Assembly (NCBI RefSeq): GCF_000746205.1
Contig: NZ_JQKV01000001.1
Coordinates: 732,814-796,813 of the forward strand
From: Halorubrum sp. BV1
GTDB lineage: Archaea > Halobacteriota > Halobacteria > Halobacteriales > Haloferacaceae
Length of the DNA stretch: 64,000 nucleotides
Direction of reading: 5' to 3'
Below the pieces are notes generated by a model, which was not told the origin of the DNA, did not search any database, and worked only from the letters and a program-made list of their open reading frames with translations. Below are positions 17,870 to 25,922 of this stretch, one piece after another (the first letter of the stretch is position 1; each line of letters starts with the position of its first letter). Position numbers and translations under genes: made by a program.

Positions 17870-17945
17870 GAGCGGACGGGCGTCGCCGTCGCGGTGAGTT
17901 CTGCTGTCGCGTGAGCGCTGCCGTCGCGTGAGCGTTTTCGTTCGC

Positions 17946-17997
17946 AGACCGCCTACGCGTCGTAGACCGCCTACGCGTCTCAGACCGCCTACGCGTC
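17946..17997. repeat. three direct repeats of 16 bp, period 18
   Basis: The unit agaccgcctacgcgtc occurs at 17946-17961, 17964-17979 and 17982-17997. The third copy overlaps the stop codon of the Bax1-like gene (stop at 17989-17991); the other two lie just beyond it. The duplicated stop region suggests slippage at the gene's 3' end; no regulatory role is evident. Confidence 0.85.
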
Positions 17998-19506
17998 CTT
18001 TTCGCGGAGCGTCCCGCCGCCGAGTCCCTCCCACGCGACGCGGTAGCCGAGTCGCGAGAGCGCGGCGCTCGCGTCGTCGATGTCGTGGTCGTCGAGGACC
18101 GCCTCCGCGGCCGACAGCGACATTCCCGCGTCGATCTCGTCTGCCAACTCTTCGAGTACCGCGGGACGAACCAGCGTCCGCCCGACGAGTTCGTGGTCAG
18201 GAAAGGACTTCTCGGCGATGGCCTCGACGCCGACGCCCCGGTCGGCAGCCAGATCGGCCAGTCGGATCGCGTCGGAGTCGGGCGAGAGCGCGTCTGGGAG
18301 GTCGGCGGCGGCGGCGGCGATGAACTCGGCCTCGTACTCGCGGAGCACGTCGACCACGTCTTTCACGCGGACGGTCCCGGAGTAGCTGACGACGCGGTGG
18401 TCGCGCGCGGCGATCGCTTCGCCGACGCCGAGGCTCTCGTCGACGGCGACGAGCAGGTCCACGTCCTCGACGTCCGCGAGCTGGCCGAGCTTCTTTTCGA
18501 CGTACTCGGGCGTCCAAAAGCCCATCACCTCGAAGAACAGTCGGAAGTCGGCGTGGTCGTAGTCGAACGCGAAGTCGGGGATCATGACGCTCGCGCCGGT
18601 TTCTAACGGCTCCGGCTCGCGTACGAGCGTCCAGTCGAGATCGAGCGCGCGGAACCGGCCGGCGAAGTCGGCCTCGACGCCGCTGTCGAAGTCGGGCTCC
18701 GCGACCGGCTCGACGCCGGGTACGGTCACGTCGCCCGCGTCGAGCCGCAGCGTGCGCTCGCGGCCGCGGTCGTCGATCGTCGCCTCCAGCTTCCACTCTG
18801 CCGACTCGGCGACGGTCCGGAGCAGCCGCGCGAACGCGGTGCCGTACCGCCGCGTGCGCGAGAAGAGCGCGTCCGGGCCGGTGACGACCAGTTCGCGGCC
18901 CTCGGGCGTGGTCTCCAGTTCGTACATCAGGCGGAGCCGCTTGACCGCCGAGACGAGTCGCTTCGGGTCGTTCGACCGCACGCGGACCTCGGTGGCGTCG
19001 AAGAGCGCGGTCTGGGCGAGCGAGAGGTCGTACTGTTCTAGCAAGGAGTCCGGGTCCCAGCGCACGTCGGCGTCGACGAGCACCTCGTTGACGTCGCGGT
19101 CGGCGTACAGCGACGCCTCCACGTCGGCGGGATCGATCCCGAGCGCGTCGGCGGCGCGGCTGATCGCCGTCTCGCGTTCCGCCTCGCTCGCGACGCCGAC
19201 CGCCTCGGCGGCCTCGAACGTCGCCCGCCGGACGCGGCGCGGCGGGACCGGCGCGCGCGTTTCGAAGGTGCAGGCGCGCTCGACGAGCGCCGCGAACCCG
19301 CGGACGAGCTTGAAGTCGCCTCCCGTCTCCGCGGCCTCCGCTTCGAGGTCCGCGAGCGCGTCGTCGAGGTCGCCGCGGCGCTCGCCGACGTGCGCCTCGA
19401 ACGTCCCGAGCACCCGCGCGGCGAGCGGGCGGTGCTGACGGGTGGTAAACCGAGGGCGGTAGCCTCCGCCGGCCCGCGAGACGCGCAGGAGATCCTTCCG
19501 AAGCAC
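17989..19506 (-). CDS. Bax1-like (DUF790) PD-(D/E)XK nuclease
   Basis: A 505-residue archaeal DUF790 protein, the family whose characterised member Bax1 is the nuclease partner of the XPB helicase. The N-terminus (MLRKDLLRVSR, YRPRF) starts the family. A predicted PD-(D/E)XK core at about 305-345 reads MIPDFAF, then FFEVMGFWTPEYVEKK, supplying the Asp, Glu and Lys of a metal-dependent nuclease. An N-terminal helical domain (about 60-170) probably mediates helicase contact. No XPB gene is adjacent in this window. Upstream is a separate promoter region shared divergently with elp3. Confidence 0.85.
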   Translation of the reverse strand: MLRKDLLRVSRAGGGYRPRFTTRQHRPLAARVLGTFEAHVGERRGDLDDALADLEAEAAETGGDFKLVRGFAALVERACTFETRAPVPPRRVRRATFEAAEAVGVASEAERETAISRAADALGIDPADVEASLYADRDVNEVLVDADVRWDPDSLLEQYDLSLAQTALFDATEVRVRSNDPKRLVSAVKRLRLMYELETTPEGRELVVTGPDALFSRTRRYGTAFARLLRTVAESAEWKLEATIDDRGRERTLRLDAGDVTVPGVEPVAEPDFDSGVEADFAGRFRALDLDWTLVREPEPLETGASVMIPDFAFDYDHADFRLFFEVMGFWTPEYVEKKLGQLADVEDVDLLVAVDESLGVGEAIAARDHRVVSYSGTVRVKDVVDVLREYEAEFIAAAAADLPDALSPDSDAIRLADLAADRGVGVEAIAEKSFPDHELVGRTLVRPAVLEELADEIDAGMSLSAAEAVLDDHDIDDASAALSRLGYRVAWEGLGGGTLREKDA

Positions 19507-19593
19507 GCGGGAGGATACACGAGGAGTCGCCTAAAACCGGGCGGTTCTCCCGGTGCGACACCCTTAACTCCGAAACCCGTCGATCGGAGCGTA

Positions 19594-21342
19594 ATGAGTA
19601 CCGACGCGGCGAGTGAGGGTGACGCCGGTAGCGGGGACGGCGGCGGTGGGGGGGAAAGTTCCGGCAGCGACGAGCCCGAGGCGTTCGTCCGCGCCTGCGA
19701 GCACCTCGTCGACCGCATCCTCGCCGGCGAGATCGACCGTGACGATCTGGAGTCCGCGAAACTCGACGCCTGCTCTGAGTTCTCCTCGCCGAAGGTGCCG
19801 AAGAACACCGAGATCCTCGACCACGCGCCCCCTGAGGCCCGCGACGACGTGATCGAGGTCGTCCAGCGGAAGCCGGTGCGGACCGCCTCCGGCGTCTCGC
19901 CCGTGGCGATCATGACCTCGCCGAAGCTGTGTCCCCACGGGAAGTGTCTCTACTGTCCCGGCGGCCCGGCCTCGGAGTTCTCCTCGGCGCAGTCGTACAC
20001 CGGTCACGAGCCCGCCGCCGCCCGCGGCGAGCAGAACGACTACGACCCGTACGGGCAGGTCACCCTCCGGCTCGAACAGCTCCGGAAGATCGGCCACCCC
20101 GTCGACAAGGTCGAACTCATCCTGATGGGCGGGACGATGACCGCGCGCTCACACGACTACCAGGAGTGGTTCGTGAAGCGCGCCCTGCAGGCGATGAACG
20201 ACTACGACCTGGAGAAAGAGCCGGAGCCCGCGGAGGGCGAGTCGTTCGCGCCCGACCCCGACGAGACCGAGTTCGAATATCTGGAGGACGTGATCGCGGA
20301 GAACGAGACGAACGCGATCCGCAACATCGGCACCACGTTCGAGACGAAGCCCGACTGGTGTGATCCGGAACAGATCGACCGCATGCTCGATCTGGGCGGA
20401 ACGAAGGTCGAGGTGGGCGTCCAGACGACCTACGAGCGGATCAATCGCGAGATGCACCGCGGCCACGGCAACGAGGCCTCTCGCAACGCGAATCGCCGGC
20501 TGCGCGACGCCGCGTTCAAGGTCGGCTTCCACATGATGCCGGGCCAGCCGGGGATGACGAGAGAGATGTGCATCGAGGACTTCCGGCAGATCTTCGAGAA
20601 TCCGGCGTGGCGGCCCGACTACCTGAAGATCTATCCCACCCTGGTCGTCGAGGGGACCCGCGTGTACGACCGCTGGCGGCGCGACGACTTCGAACCGCTC
20701 TCGAACGAGGAGGCCGCGGACGTCGTCGCCGAGGCCATGGACCGCATCCCCAAGTACACCCGGCTCCAGCGCGTCCAGCGCGACATCCCCGCCGACTTCA
20801 TCGAGGGCGGCGTCTGGAAGTCGAACCTCCGGCAGCTCGCGAGCCAGCGCGCCGAAGAGAAGGGGATCGTCCAGCGGGACATCCGCGCCCGCGAGGTCGG
20901 CCACAACGACGCCGACCCCGATCCCGACGACGTCGAACTCGATATCATGACCTACGAGGCCGGCGGCGGCACGGAGCACTTCATCTCCTTCGAAGACCCC
21001 GTCCGCGACCTGCTCGTCGGCTTCTGTCGGCTGCGGTTCCCCTCCTTCGCGCCCGATCAGCCCGGCGCGCCCGGCACGGAGAGCGACGCGGTCCGGCCCG
21101 AACTGGAGGACGCCGCCCTGATCCGCGAACTGCACGTGTACGGGAGCGAGGTCGCCATCGGCGGCGATGGCGACTGGCAGCACAAGGGGTACGGCAAGCG
21201 CCTCCTGGAGCGCGCCGAGGAACTCGCACGCGACGCGGGGTACCGCAAGCTCGCGATCATCTCCGGGATCGGCGCGCGCGAGTACTACCGGAACAAGCTC
21301 GGCTACCACCAGGACGGCCCGTACGTCTCGAAGCGGCTGTGA
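19594..21342 (+). CDS. elp3: Elp3-family tRNA U34 carboxymethyltransferase
   Basis: A 582-residue radical-SAM plus GNAT enzyme that adds the cm5 side chain to wobble uridine of tRNAs, using acetyl-CoA and SAM. After a Ser/Gly/Asp-rich start (1-28), the radical-SAM cysteines are at 113, 118 and 121 (CPHGKCLYC). Later blocks include LILMGGTMTARSHDYQEWFV, VEVGVQTTYERI and MMPGQPGMTREM. The C-terminal acetyltransferase domain (about 495-582) has QHKGYGKRLLERAEELA and YYRNKLGYH. Archaeal Elp3 acts alone without the other Elongator subunits. The ATG at 19594 is chosen because earlier codons lie in the divergent gene. Confidence 0.95.
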   Translation: MSTDAASEGDAGSGDGGGGGESSGSDEPEAFVRACEHLVDRILAGEIDRDDLESAKLDACSEFSSPKVPKNTEILDHAPPEARDDVIEVVQRKPVRTASGVSPVAIMTSPKLCPHGKCLYCPGGPASEFSSAQSYTGHEPAAARGEQNDYDPYGQVTLRLEQLRKIGHPVDKVELILMGGTMTARSHDYQEWFVKRALQAMNDYDLEKEPEPAEGESFAPDPDETEFEYLEDVIAENETNAIRNIGTTFETKPDWCDPEQIDRMLDLGGTKVEVGVQTTYERINREMHRGHGNEASRNANRRLRDAAFKVGFHMMPGQPGMTREMCIEDFRQIFENPAWRPDYLKIYPTLVVEGTRVYDRWRRDDFEPLSNEEAADVVAEAMDRIPKYTRLQRVQRDIPADFIEGGVWKSNLRQLASQRAEEKGIVQRDIRAREVGHNDADPDPDDVELDIMTYEAGGGTEHFISFEDPVRDLLVGFCRLRFPSFAPDQPGAPGTESDAVRPELEDAALIRELHVYGSEVAIGGDGDWQHKGYGKRLLERAEELARDAGYRKLAIISGIGAREYYRNKLGYHQDGPYVSKRL

Positions 21343-21438
21343 CCGCCGGCCTTCCGTCGACGCCCGACGACCAGCCGAGCCGCGGTCCAGCGTGTCCGAT
21401 GTGACCAGTATTATCTCTCTGTAGCCTCCCGACCGTGC

Positions 21439-21948
21439 ATGGACGACGGCTGGATCCCCGACGAAGACTGGCGGACGATCGTCGCGACCGTCCCGATCGT
21501 CTCGGTCGACCTCGTCATTCGACACGAGGGTGGCGTACTGCTCGGTCGGCGGACGAACGAGCCCGCGAAGGGCTACTGGTTCGTGCCGGGCGGCCGCGTG
21601 CGGAAAGGCGAGACGCGCCGCGAAGCGGTCCACCGCGTCGCGAGCGAGGAACTCGGGATCGACGTCGAGATCGTCGAGTCGCTCGGGGCGTTCGAACATC
21701 AGTACGAGACCGCGGACGTCGACGGCGTCGACTCGAAACACTACCTCGCGAACGGGTACGTGGTCGATGTCGTAGGTGGAGACAGTGACGACAGCGTCGC
21801 TGGCGACGACGTCGACGGCGACGAGCAACTGACGGCGGACGACCAACACGACGCGTTCCGCGTGTTCCGGTCGCCGCCGGAGCCGTGTCACGAGTACGTC
21901 CGCGACTACGTCGAGGCCGCCGCGACCGTGGACGCGTGGTCGGTGTAA
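21439..21948 (+). CDS. Nudix hydrolase resembling GDP-mannose mannosyl hydrolase
   Basis: A 169-residue Nudix-fold protein. GYWFVPGGRVRKGET precedes AVHRVASEELGI: the box lacks the usual REUxEE arrangement and instead resembles the modified box of GDP-mannose mannosyl hydrolases, which release GDP from GDP-hexoses. Around residue 90 FEHQYETAD and KHYLANGYV also fit that subgroup. An Asp-rich loop (about 112-135) is a halophile insertion. The reaction is a family inference. It follows elp3 and ends about 65 nt before the first origin-type box. Confidence 0.75.
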   Translation: MDDGWIPDEDWRTIVATVPIVSVDLVIRHEGGVLLGRRTNEPAKGYWFVPGGRVRKGETRREAVHRVASEELGIDVEIVESLGAFEHQYETADVDGVDSKHYLANGYVVDVVGGDSDDSVAGDDVDGDEQLTADDQHDAFRVFRSPPEPCHEYVRDYVEAAATVDAWSV

Positions 21949-22016
21949 CCGTCGTCGAAGCGAGCCCGAGCCTCGGCGCGCGACAGCGGGACAGCGTCGC
22001 GACGCGGGGCCACCGA

Positions 22017-22033
22017 GACAGACGAAACGTACT
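22017..22033 (+). repeat. origin recognition box-like repeat, copy A
   Basis: Exact gacagacgaaacgtact; followed by a C-run, which on the other strand is the G-string seen at the edge of some haloarchaeal ORBs. Confidence 0.8.
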
Positions 22034-22090
22034 CCCCCACGTTCGTCCCGATCTCCGCTCGGTGCCACGCGACGGGAGTGGGTGCGGAGA

Positions 22091-22107
22091 GACAGACGAA
22101 ACGTACT
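22091..22107 (+). repeat. origin recognition box-like repeat, copy B
   Basis: Exact 17-bp copy, same orientation as copy A, 74 bp away; flanked by gaga and gtct. Confidence 0.8.
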
Positions 22108-22139
22108 GTCTGGATCGCGCTATCTTCGTGGAGTGAGAG

Positions 22140-22156
22140 AGTACGTTTCGTCTGTC
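22140..22156 (-). repeat. origin recognition box-like repeat, copy C (inverted)
   Basis: Exact copy in the opposite orientation, forming an inverted pair with copy B about 30 bp apart. Confidence 0.8.
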
Positions 22157-22197
22157 TCGGAGGTTAATAGCCGTGGTGTGGCGTCTCGGAGGGGATA

Positions 22198-23397
22198 TCA
22201 GGACGTGGGCTCTGATTCGGCCTCTCGTCGAATGTCGAGGACGATCTGCGGGTCGAGGTCGAGTTCGTACTCGTAGTACCTCCCGCCGCCCTCGCCGTGG
22301 TTTCGGTCTCGGCGTTGCAGGAATCCGAGCATGTGCAGATCGGAGAGGTGGTTCTGAATGCTCTTGAGCGTCGTGAGGGGGTCCACGGCGTGCGAGTCGG
22401 CGACCGACTCGTACCGGTCTTTGATTGTTCGCGACCGGGCGGGCGAGTCGTCCTGTTGTTCGATGTACGCAACGGTTTCGAGCAGGAGCTGTGCGTGCTG
22501 CGTCTGGTCTCGAATGCGGTTCCGCAGCCGGCCTCGCTGGACGAGTTCCTGGGCTTTGACGATGTGCGAGTCGTCGACCCTGTCGTCGTCACACCGCGTG
22601 GCGACCTCGCCGCCGACGCGGAGGAGATCGATCGCCTGCCGGGCGTTGCCGCGGTCTTTGGCCGCGATCGCCGCCGCTCTCGCGATAGCCGAGTCGTCAC
22701 ACGCGCCCTCGACGAACGCCCGATCGGCGCGGTCGGCGAGGATGGTCCGAAGCTCGCTCGCGTCGTACGGGCTGAACGAGATCTCCGTCTCCATGAGCGT
22801 GTCTTTCACCTTCGGCGACAGCGACTGCCTGAAGGTGTAGTTGTTGCTGATACCGATGACTCCGACCTTCGACTCGGTGATGTGGCCGATCGACCGCGCC
22901 CGAGGAAGCTCGTACAGGAGCGTGTCGACGTCGTCCAAGTGATCGATCTCATCGAAGACGACGAGATGCGTGCCGCCGATCCGGTCGAGTTGCGCGTAGA
23001 GTTCTTCGAACGCGTCGGCCGTTCCGAGTCCTCGTTTCGGGAAGTCGCTCGCGTGATCGGGCAGGAGTTCGTTGACGAGCGTCCGCACGACCGTGTAGAG
23101 CGATTTCCCGTTGCAGTTCAACTCGTGAACGTGGAGGTCGTCGGCGTCCGACCGCTTCGTGACTTCCTCTTGAAGCGCCTCCATCATGTACGTCGTGACG
23201 GCCGTCTTGCCGAGCCCGGCTTTCCCGTACAGCATGACGTTCTGCGGAGTGCGGCCGAAGAGGACGTCTTGGAGCGCGTGTCGGTACTGATCGATCTCCT
23301 CGTCGCGTTCGAGGATCTGATTCGGCTGGTGGTCCTCCGAGAGCACCCCCTTCGAGACGAAGATCGATCGCTCGACGTCGCTGAATGGCCCGGCCAT
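22198..23397 (-). CDS. Orc1/Cdc6 replication initiator
   Basis: A 399-residue AAA+ protein that binds origin boxes and loads the MCM helicase. Walker A GKAGLGKT is at 58-65, Walker B HLVVFDEIDHL at about 144-154, sensor 1 GVIGISNN, and the sensor-2 region DRGNARQAIDLLR. A C-terminal winged-helix domain (about 300-385) includes RTIKDRYESVADSHAVDPLT and NHLSDLHMLGFLQRR. The ATG at 23397 directly precedes the conserved start and has a TATTTT-type box (23424-23433) upstream. It sits between two clusters of a shared 17-bp repeat, so it is probably the cognate initiator of that origin. Which paralogue it is (cdc6A-K) cannot be told here. Confidence 0.96.
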   Translation of the reverse strand: MAGPFSDVERSIFVSKGVLSEDHQPNQILERDEEIDQYRHALQDVLFGRTPQNVMLYGKAGLGKTAVTTYMMEALQEEVTKRSDADDLHVHELNCNGKSLYTVVRTLVNELLPDHASDFPKRGLGTADAFEELYAQLDRIGGTHLVVFDEIDHLDDVDTLLYELPRARSIGHITESKVGVIGISNNYTFRQSLSPKVKDTLMETEISFSPYDASELRTILADRADRAFVEGACDDSAIARAAAIAAKDRGNARQAIDLLRVGGEVATRCDDDRVDDSHIVKAQELVQRGRLRNRIRDQTQHAQLLLETVAYIEQQDDSPARSRTIKDRYESVADSHAVDPLTTLKSIQNHLSDLHMLGFLQRRDRNHGEGGGRYYEYELDLDPQIVLDIRREAESEPTS

Positions 23398-23423
23398 GCG
23401 TACGTTCGAGGTTGCTGCATTAA

Positions 23424-23433
23424 CATATAAAAC
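23424..23433 (-). promoter_or_regulatory. TATA box of orc1/cdc6 with degenerate box next to it
   Basis: The minus strand reads gTTTTATATg about 30 nt upstream of the orc1/cdc6 ATG. Directly upstream of it (23440-23457) lies cagacgagacagacaaa, which shares gagacagac with the origin boxes, so initiator binding could overlap the promoter and autoregulate the gene. Confidence 0.5.
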
Positions 23434-23552
23434 CTGCTTTTGTCTGTCTCGTCTGACTTGCAGTATCCGACGTGCCGCCGGGCTAGTCATTTTTCAATTC
23501 ACTTGACGACCTCGCCTGACAGAGGCCATTTCAAACCGACCAGCGGCAGAGA

Positions 23553-23569
23553 GACAGACGAAACGTACT
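23553..23569 (+). repeat. origin recognition box-like repeat, copy D
   Basis: Exact 17-bp copy, preceded by gagag and followed by ctcac. Confidence 0.8.
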
Positions 23570-23677
23570 CTCACACTACGTGGTTTCCAGACGATACGGG
23601 CGTCCCTCCGTGGGCGTCAACCGAACGCGGCAACCGAGAGGGGACCGACTGCAGTCACCGACTACTTGTAGACGAAA

Positions 23678-23694
23678 GACAGACGAAACGTACT
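23678..23694 (+). repeat. origin recognition box-like repeat, copy E
   Basis: Exact 17-bp copy followed by gtctctgtctc, giving a partial dyad. Confidence 0.8.
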
Positions 23695-23766
23695 GTCTCT
23701 GTCTCGGTGTGTGCCAGTGATGGATGCGGGTGGTCCCGCCGGTCCCGCTCGACGCGTCCGTGAACA

Positions 23767-23783
23767 GACAGACGAAACGCACT
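23767..23783 (+). repeat. origin recognition box-like repeat, copy F (one mismatch)
   Basis: The copy reads gacagacgaaacgcact, differing at one base (T to C) from the others; followed by gtctccg. Confidence 0.75.
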
Positions 23784-23842
23784 GTCTCCGTCCCGCGCTG
23801 GGACACCAGGGATACAGTCGTTGAGAGGACGCTTTCGGATAC

Positions 23843-24214
23843 TCAGAACCCGCCGACGGCCATGACGAACAGCGCGGCGGCGATGACCGCGAACAGGCCG
23901 CCGACGCCGGTCTTGATCGTCGAGGTGTCGAGCGCCGTCGAGACGTACGGCGCGATCTGCCCGCCGAGCGTGGTCGCCGGAACGGTCCAGACGACCATGT
24001 TCCACGGCGTCGACGCCAGATTCATCGTGTGGCCGCCGACCAGTCCGCCGCCGAACACGTGCACGAGGGACGCGAGCACGGCCGTCGTCGCGACGACGAT
24101 GTGGTTCGTCCCGATCGCCACGCGGACGGGGACCTTCGTGCGGAGCATCGAGATGATCCCCAGTTCGCCGATCCCGAAACCGGCGAGTTCGGCTCTTTCG
24201 CACTCGCCGGGCGA
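23843..24214 (-). pseudogene. TauE/SafE-type anion exporter, C-terminal half only
   Basis: About 123 residues match the second half of a TauE/SafE (DUF81) membrane permease: AGFGIGELGIISMLRTKVP, then VRVAIGTNHIVVATTAVLAS, a further helix PWNMVVWTVPATTLGGQIAP, and a last helix GGLFAVIAAALFVMAVGGF. The N-terminal half, with the first four or so helices, is missing; reading upstream gives only sequence antisense to the antitoxin gene. The cut lies within about 50 bp of the toxin-antitoxin promoter, so arrival of that module or a deletion at this site probably destroyed the gene. Family members export sulfite or organosulfonates; this remnant should be inactive. Confidence 0.72.
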
Positions 24215-24266
24215 CTGTACCGCATTCGTAGAAACGTTTACCAGGTTTCGGAAGATACTGCGACGT

Positions 24267-24542
24267 ATGACGACTGCAGTGAAAGTCCACGACGATGCGA
24301 AATCTCGTCTGGAAGAACTACAGGCAGAAATTCGCCTGCAGACGGGGCGAAACGTCACGCAGCAAGAGCTGTTGTCGCGGCTTATCGACGACGCGTACGA
24401 GTCGCGCGAGGCAGTGATCGATTCGTTCCGCGAGTCGTCCGTTCCGCTTTCCGACGAGGAGAAGGCCGCAATGCGTCGCGGTCGGTTTAGTTCGGGCGTA
24501 GAGACCGACGACGACGACATCGACGACGTGCTGTATGGATGA
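24267..24542 (+). CDS. antitoxin-like protein of a PIN-toxin module
   Basis: A 91-residue protein. The N-terminal half (MTTAVKVHDDAKSRLEELQAEI) looks like a ribbon-helix-helix DNA-binding segment, and the acidic C-terminal tail (VETDDDDIDDVLYG) is suited to wrapping a toxin. It overlaps the next gene by 4 bp (ATGA), implying translational coupling. A gtttacc TATA-like element near 24236-24242 gives the correct leaderless spacing. Family inference: it neutralises the PIN toxin and represses the operon. Confidence 0.75.
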   Translation: MTTAVKVHDDAKSRLEELQAEIRLQTGRNVTQQELLSRLIDDAYESREAVIDSFRESSVPLSDEEKAAMRRGRFSSGVETDDDDIDDVLYG

Positions 24543-24970
24543 CCGTCTTTCTCGACACTGGCGTGTTGTATGCGGATCACGACTGTGACGCGTCGCGACA
24601 CGACGCTGCCAGCACCGCGCTCGAAGCCTTGTACGACGGCGAGTTCGGCCAGCCGTGCGTGAGCGACTACATTTACGACGAAGCCGTAACGCTCACGCTC
24701 AAGCGAGGCGGTACATTCGACCCTGCACAGCGGATCGGTGAGAAGATCAGAGGCGTCGATCCCTATCCCCCGGTGTACGAGTTCCTTCGCGTCTCTGCGG
24801 CGGTGTTCGACGATGCCGTCGACGTGTTCGAACGATACGATGACCAAGCGTTGAGTTTCACCGATGCGACGACCGTCGCGCTCTGTCGCCGTCATAACAT
24901 TGACGCTGTCATGAGCTTCGACGACGACTTCGACGGAGTCACAGAGCGGGTCGATCCCCGATCTGTGTGA
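24539..24970 (+). CDS. PIN-domain ribonuclease toxin (VapC-like)
   Basis: A 143-residue PIN domain: FLDTGVLYADHD with the first catalytic Asp at residue 6, a mid-domain acidic position in DYIYDEAVTL, and FTDATTVALCRRHNID and MSFDDDFDG supplying the later acidic residues. VapC-type toxins cleave tRNA or rRNA when freed from antitoxin. Coupled to the upstream gene by a 4-bp overlap. The module lies right beside the origin region and a decayed permease, consistent with mobile insertion. Confidence 0.82.
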   Translation: MTVFLDTGVLYADHDCDASRHDAASTALEALYDGEFGQPCVSDYIYDEAVTLTLKRGGTFDPAQRIGEKIRGVDPYPPVYEFLRVSAAVFDDAVDVFERYDDQALSFTDATTVALCRRHNIDAVMSFDDDFDGVTERVDPRSV

Positions 24971-25100
24971 GATATCGGACCGTCGGCAGACACAGCCGAA
25001 CTGAGGTGGATGTACACATCGTCATGAACGTGGGTGACGGTGGTCTGGGGCTGGGCCGTATTCGGACCCGAACCCATCGCGGTGGCCGTGTCGCACCCAC

Positions 25101-25922
25101 TCAGCCGTTTGTTCCCTCCGCCAGTTCTTCCCGAAGTTCGGCCGCCGCTCGTTCGAACTGATCGCCGAGATACGGCGTTCCTGACTCCATTCGTTCCTCG
25201 AGGAAGGCGACGGCGTCCGTGGCTCCGTCGGCCTCGCCGTCCGCGGCCGCGGCGGACTCGACGTACCCGTCGAGCGCTCGCGTAAACGCCTGCGAGAAGT
25301 GGTCGTACACGCCGTCGACGCGCTCCATGTTGTCGTCGAGCGACTCGACGAGCGCTCGGTAGACTGCGGCCGCCGCCGCGTCACGTCCTTGCTCGCGGTA
25401 CTCGGTCGAGAGGTCGAACCACTCGGAGAAGTCGATCGGCTCGAAGACGACGTAGTACTCGGGGTTCGCCTCCTCGAACCGTCGATCAATCGCGGCGCGC
25501 AGTTCGTCGACCGAGCGCGTCGACGACTCGTCGAACCGAGCGAAGAACCGCCCGCGGAGGCCGGCGTCGGTCGCCAACGCGTCGCGAAGGAACGCCCGGA
25601 GATCGTCGGGATCTGCGGCGTCGAGCGCGGCGTCGAGCCGATCGCCCTCGTCCGGCGGGAACTCGTCGACACACCGAAGCAGCACGGCGACAGCGTGCTT
25701 GCACGCGCCCGGACCGTCGTACGGGCAGGTACACCACGGATCGAACCCGTCGGCCGCGAGATTGACGCGAACGTCGTACTGGTGGCTGCCCATCACGACG
25801 GCGGTTACGGTGTCGTCGACGCGGTGGATCTCGCGGATGCGGTTCTCGGTGAAGTAGGCCTGTCCGCGCTCGAAGACTGCATCCGTGCAGACCTCTCGAA
25901 CCGCGTCTGCGGTCACGCTCAT
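25101..25922 (-). CDS. SWIM zinc-finger protein
   Basis: A 273-residue protein with a SWIM motif CxCx(n)CxH near the N-terminus: CTCPYDGPGACKH with Cys 64, Cys 66, Cys 74 and His 76. Before it is the typical beta-rich lead-in (GQAYFTENRIREIHRVDD and VRVNLA). The rest is helical and acidic (for example ALDAADPDDLRAFLRDALAT), resembling haloarchaeal SWIM proteins of unknown partner. SWIM domains bind DNA or proteins; a recombination or repair role is known for some eukaryotic and archaeal relatives but cannot be concluded here. The ATG at 25922 is used since further upstream codons are not family-like. Confidence 0.82.
   Translation of the reverse strand: MSVTADAVREVCTDAVFERGQAYFTENRIREIHRVDDTVTAVVMGSHQYDVRVNLAADGFDPWCTCPYDGPGACKHAVAVLLRCVDEFPPDEGDRLDAALDAADPDDLRAFLRDALATDAGLRGRFFARFDESSTRSVDELRAAIDRRFEEANPEYYVVFEPIDFSEWFDLSTEYREQGRDAAAAAVYRALVESLDDNMERVDGVYDHFSQAFTRALDGYVESAAAADGEADGATDAVAFLEERMESGTPYLGDQFERAAAELREELAEGTNG

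Larger units (their letters stand above)
22015..22158. other. origin-box cluster downstream of orc1/cdc6
   Basis: This intergenic stretch between the Nudix gene and orc1/cdc6 holds three copies of a 17-bp box, two in plus and one in minus orientation. With the cluster on the other side of the gene they form the hallmark of a haloarchaeal replication origin. No coding sequence is credible in 21949-22197. Confidence 0.75.
23440..23790. other. candidate replication origin (oriC) upstream of orc1/cdc6
   Basis: Non-coding stretch upstream of the initiator gene containing three box copies (D, E, F), all in plus orientation, a degenerate copy by the promoter, and an AT-richer patch around 23486-23506 (agtcatttttcaattcactt) that could be the duplex-unwinding element. 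Gene-adjacent ORB clusters with an AT patch define haloarchaeal origins. Confidence 0.75.

Noticed and set aside
20149..22068. A 639-codon open frame antisense to elp3 and the Nudix gene
   Set aside because: No recognisable domain; mirrors GC-rich codon use of elp3, which has clear radical-SAM and acetyltransferase motifs.
22015..22158. Reading the 17-bp box as IS or integrase attachment sites
   Set aside because: The boxes occur singly, without a flanking element, and are centred on an orc1/cdc6 gene, which fits origin boxes better.
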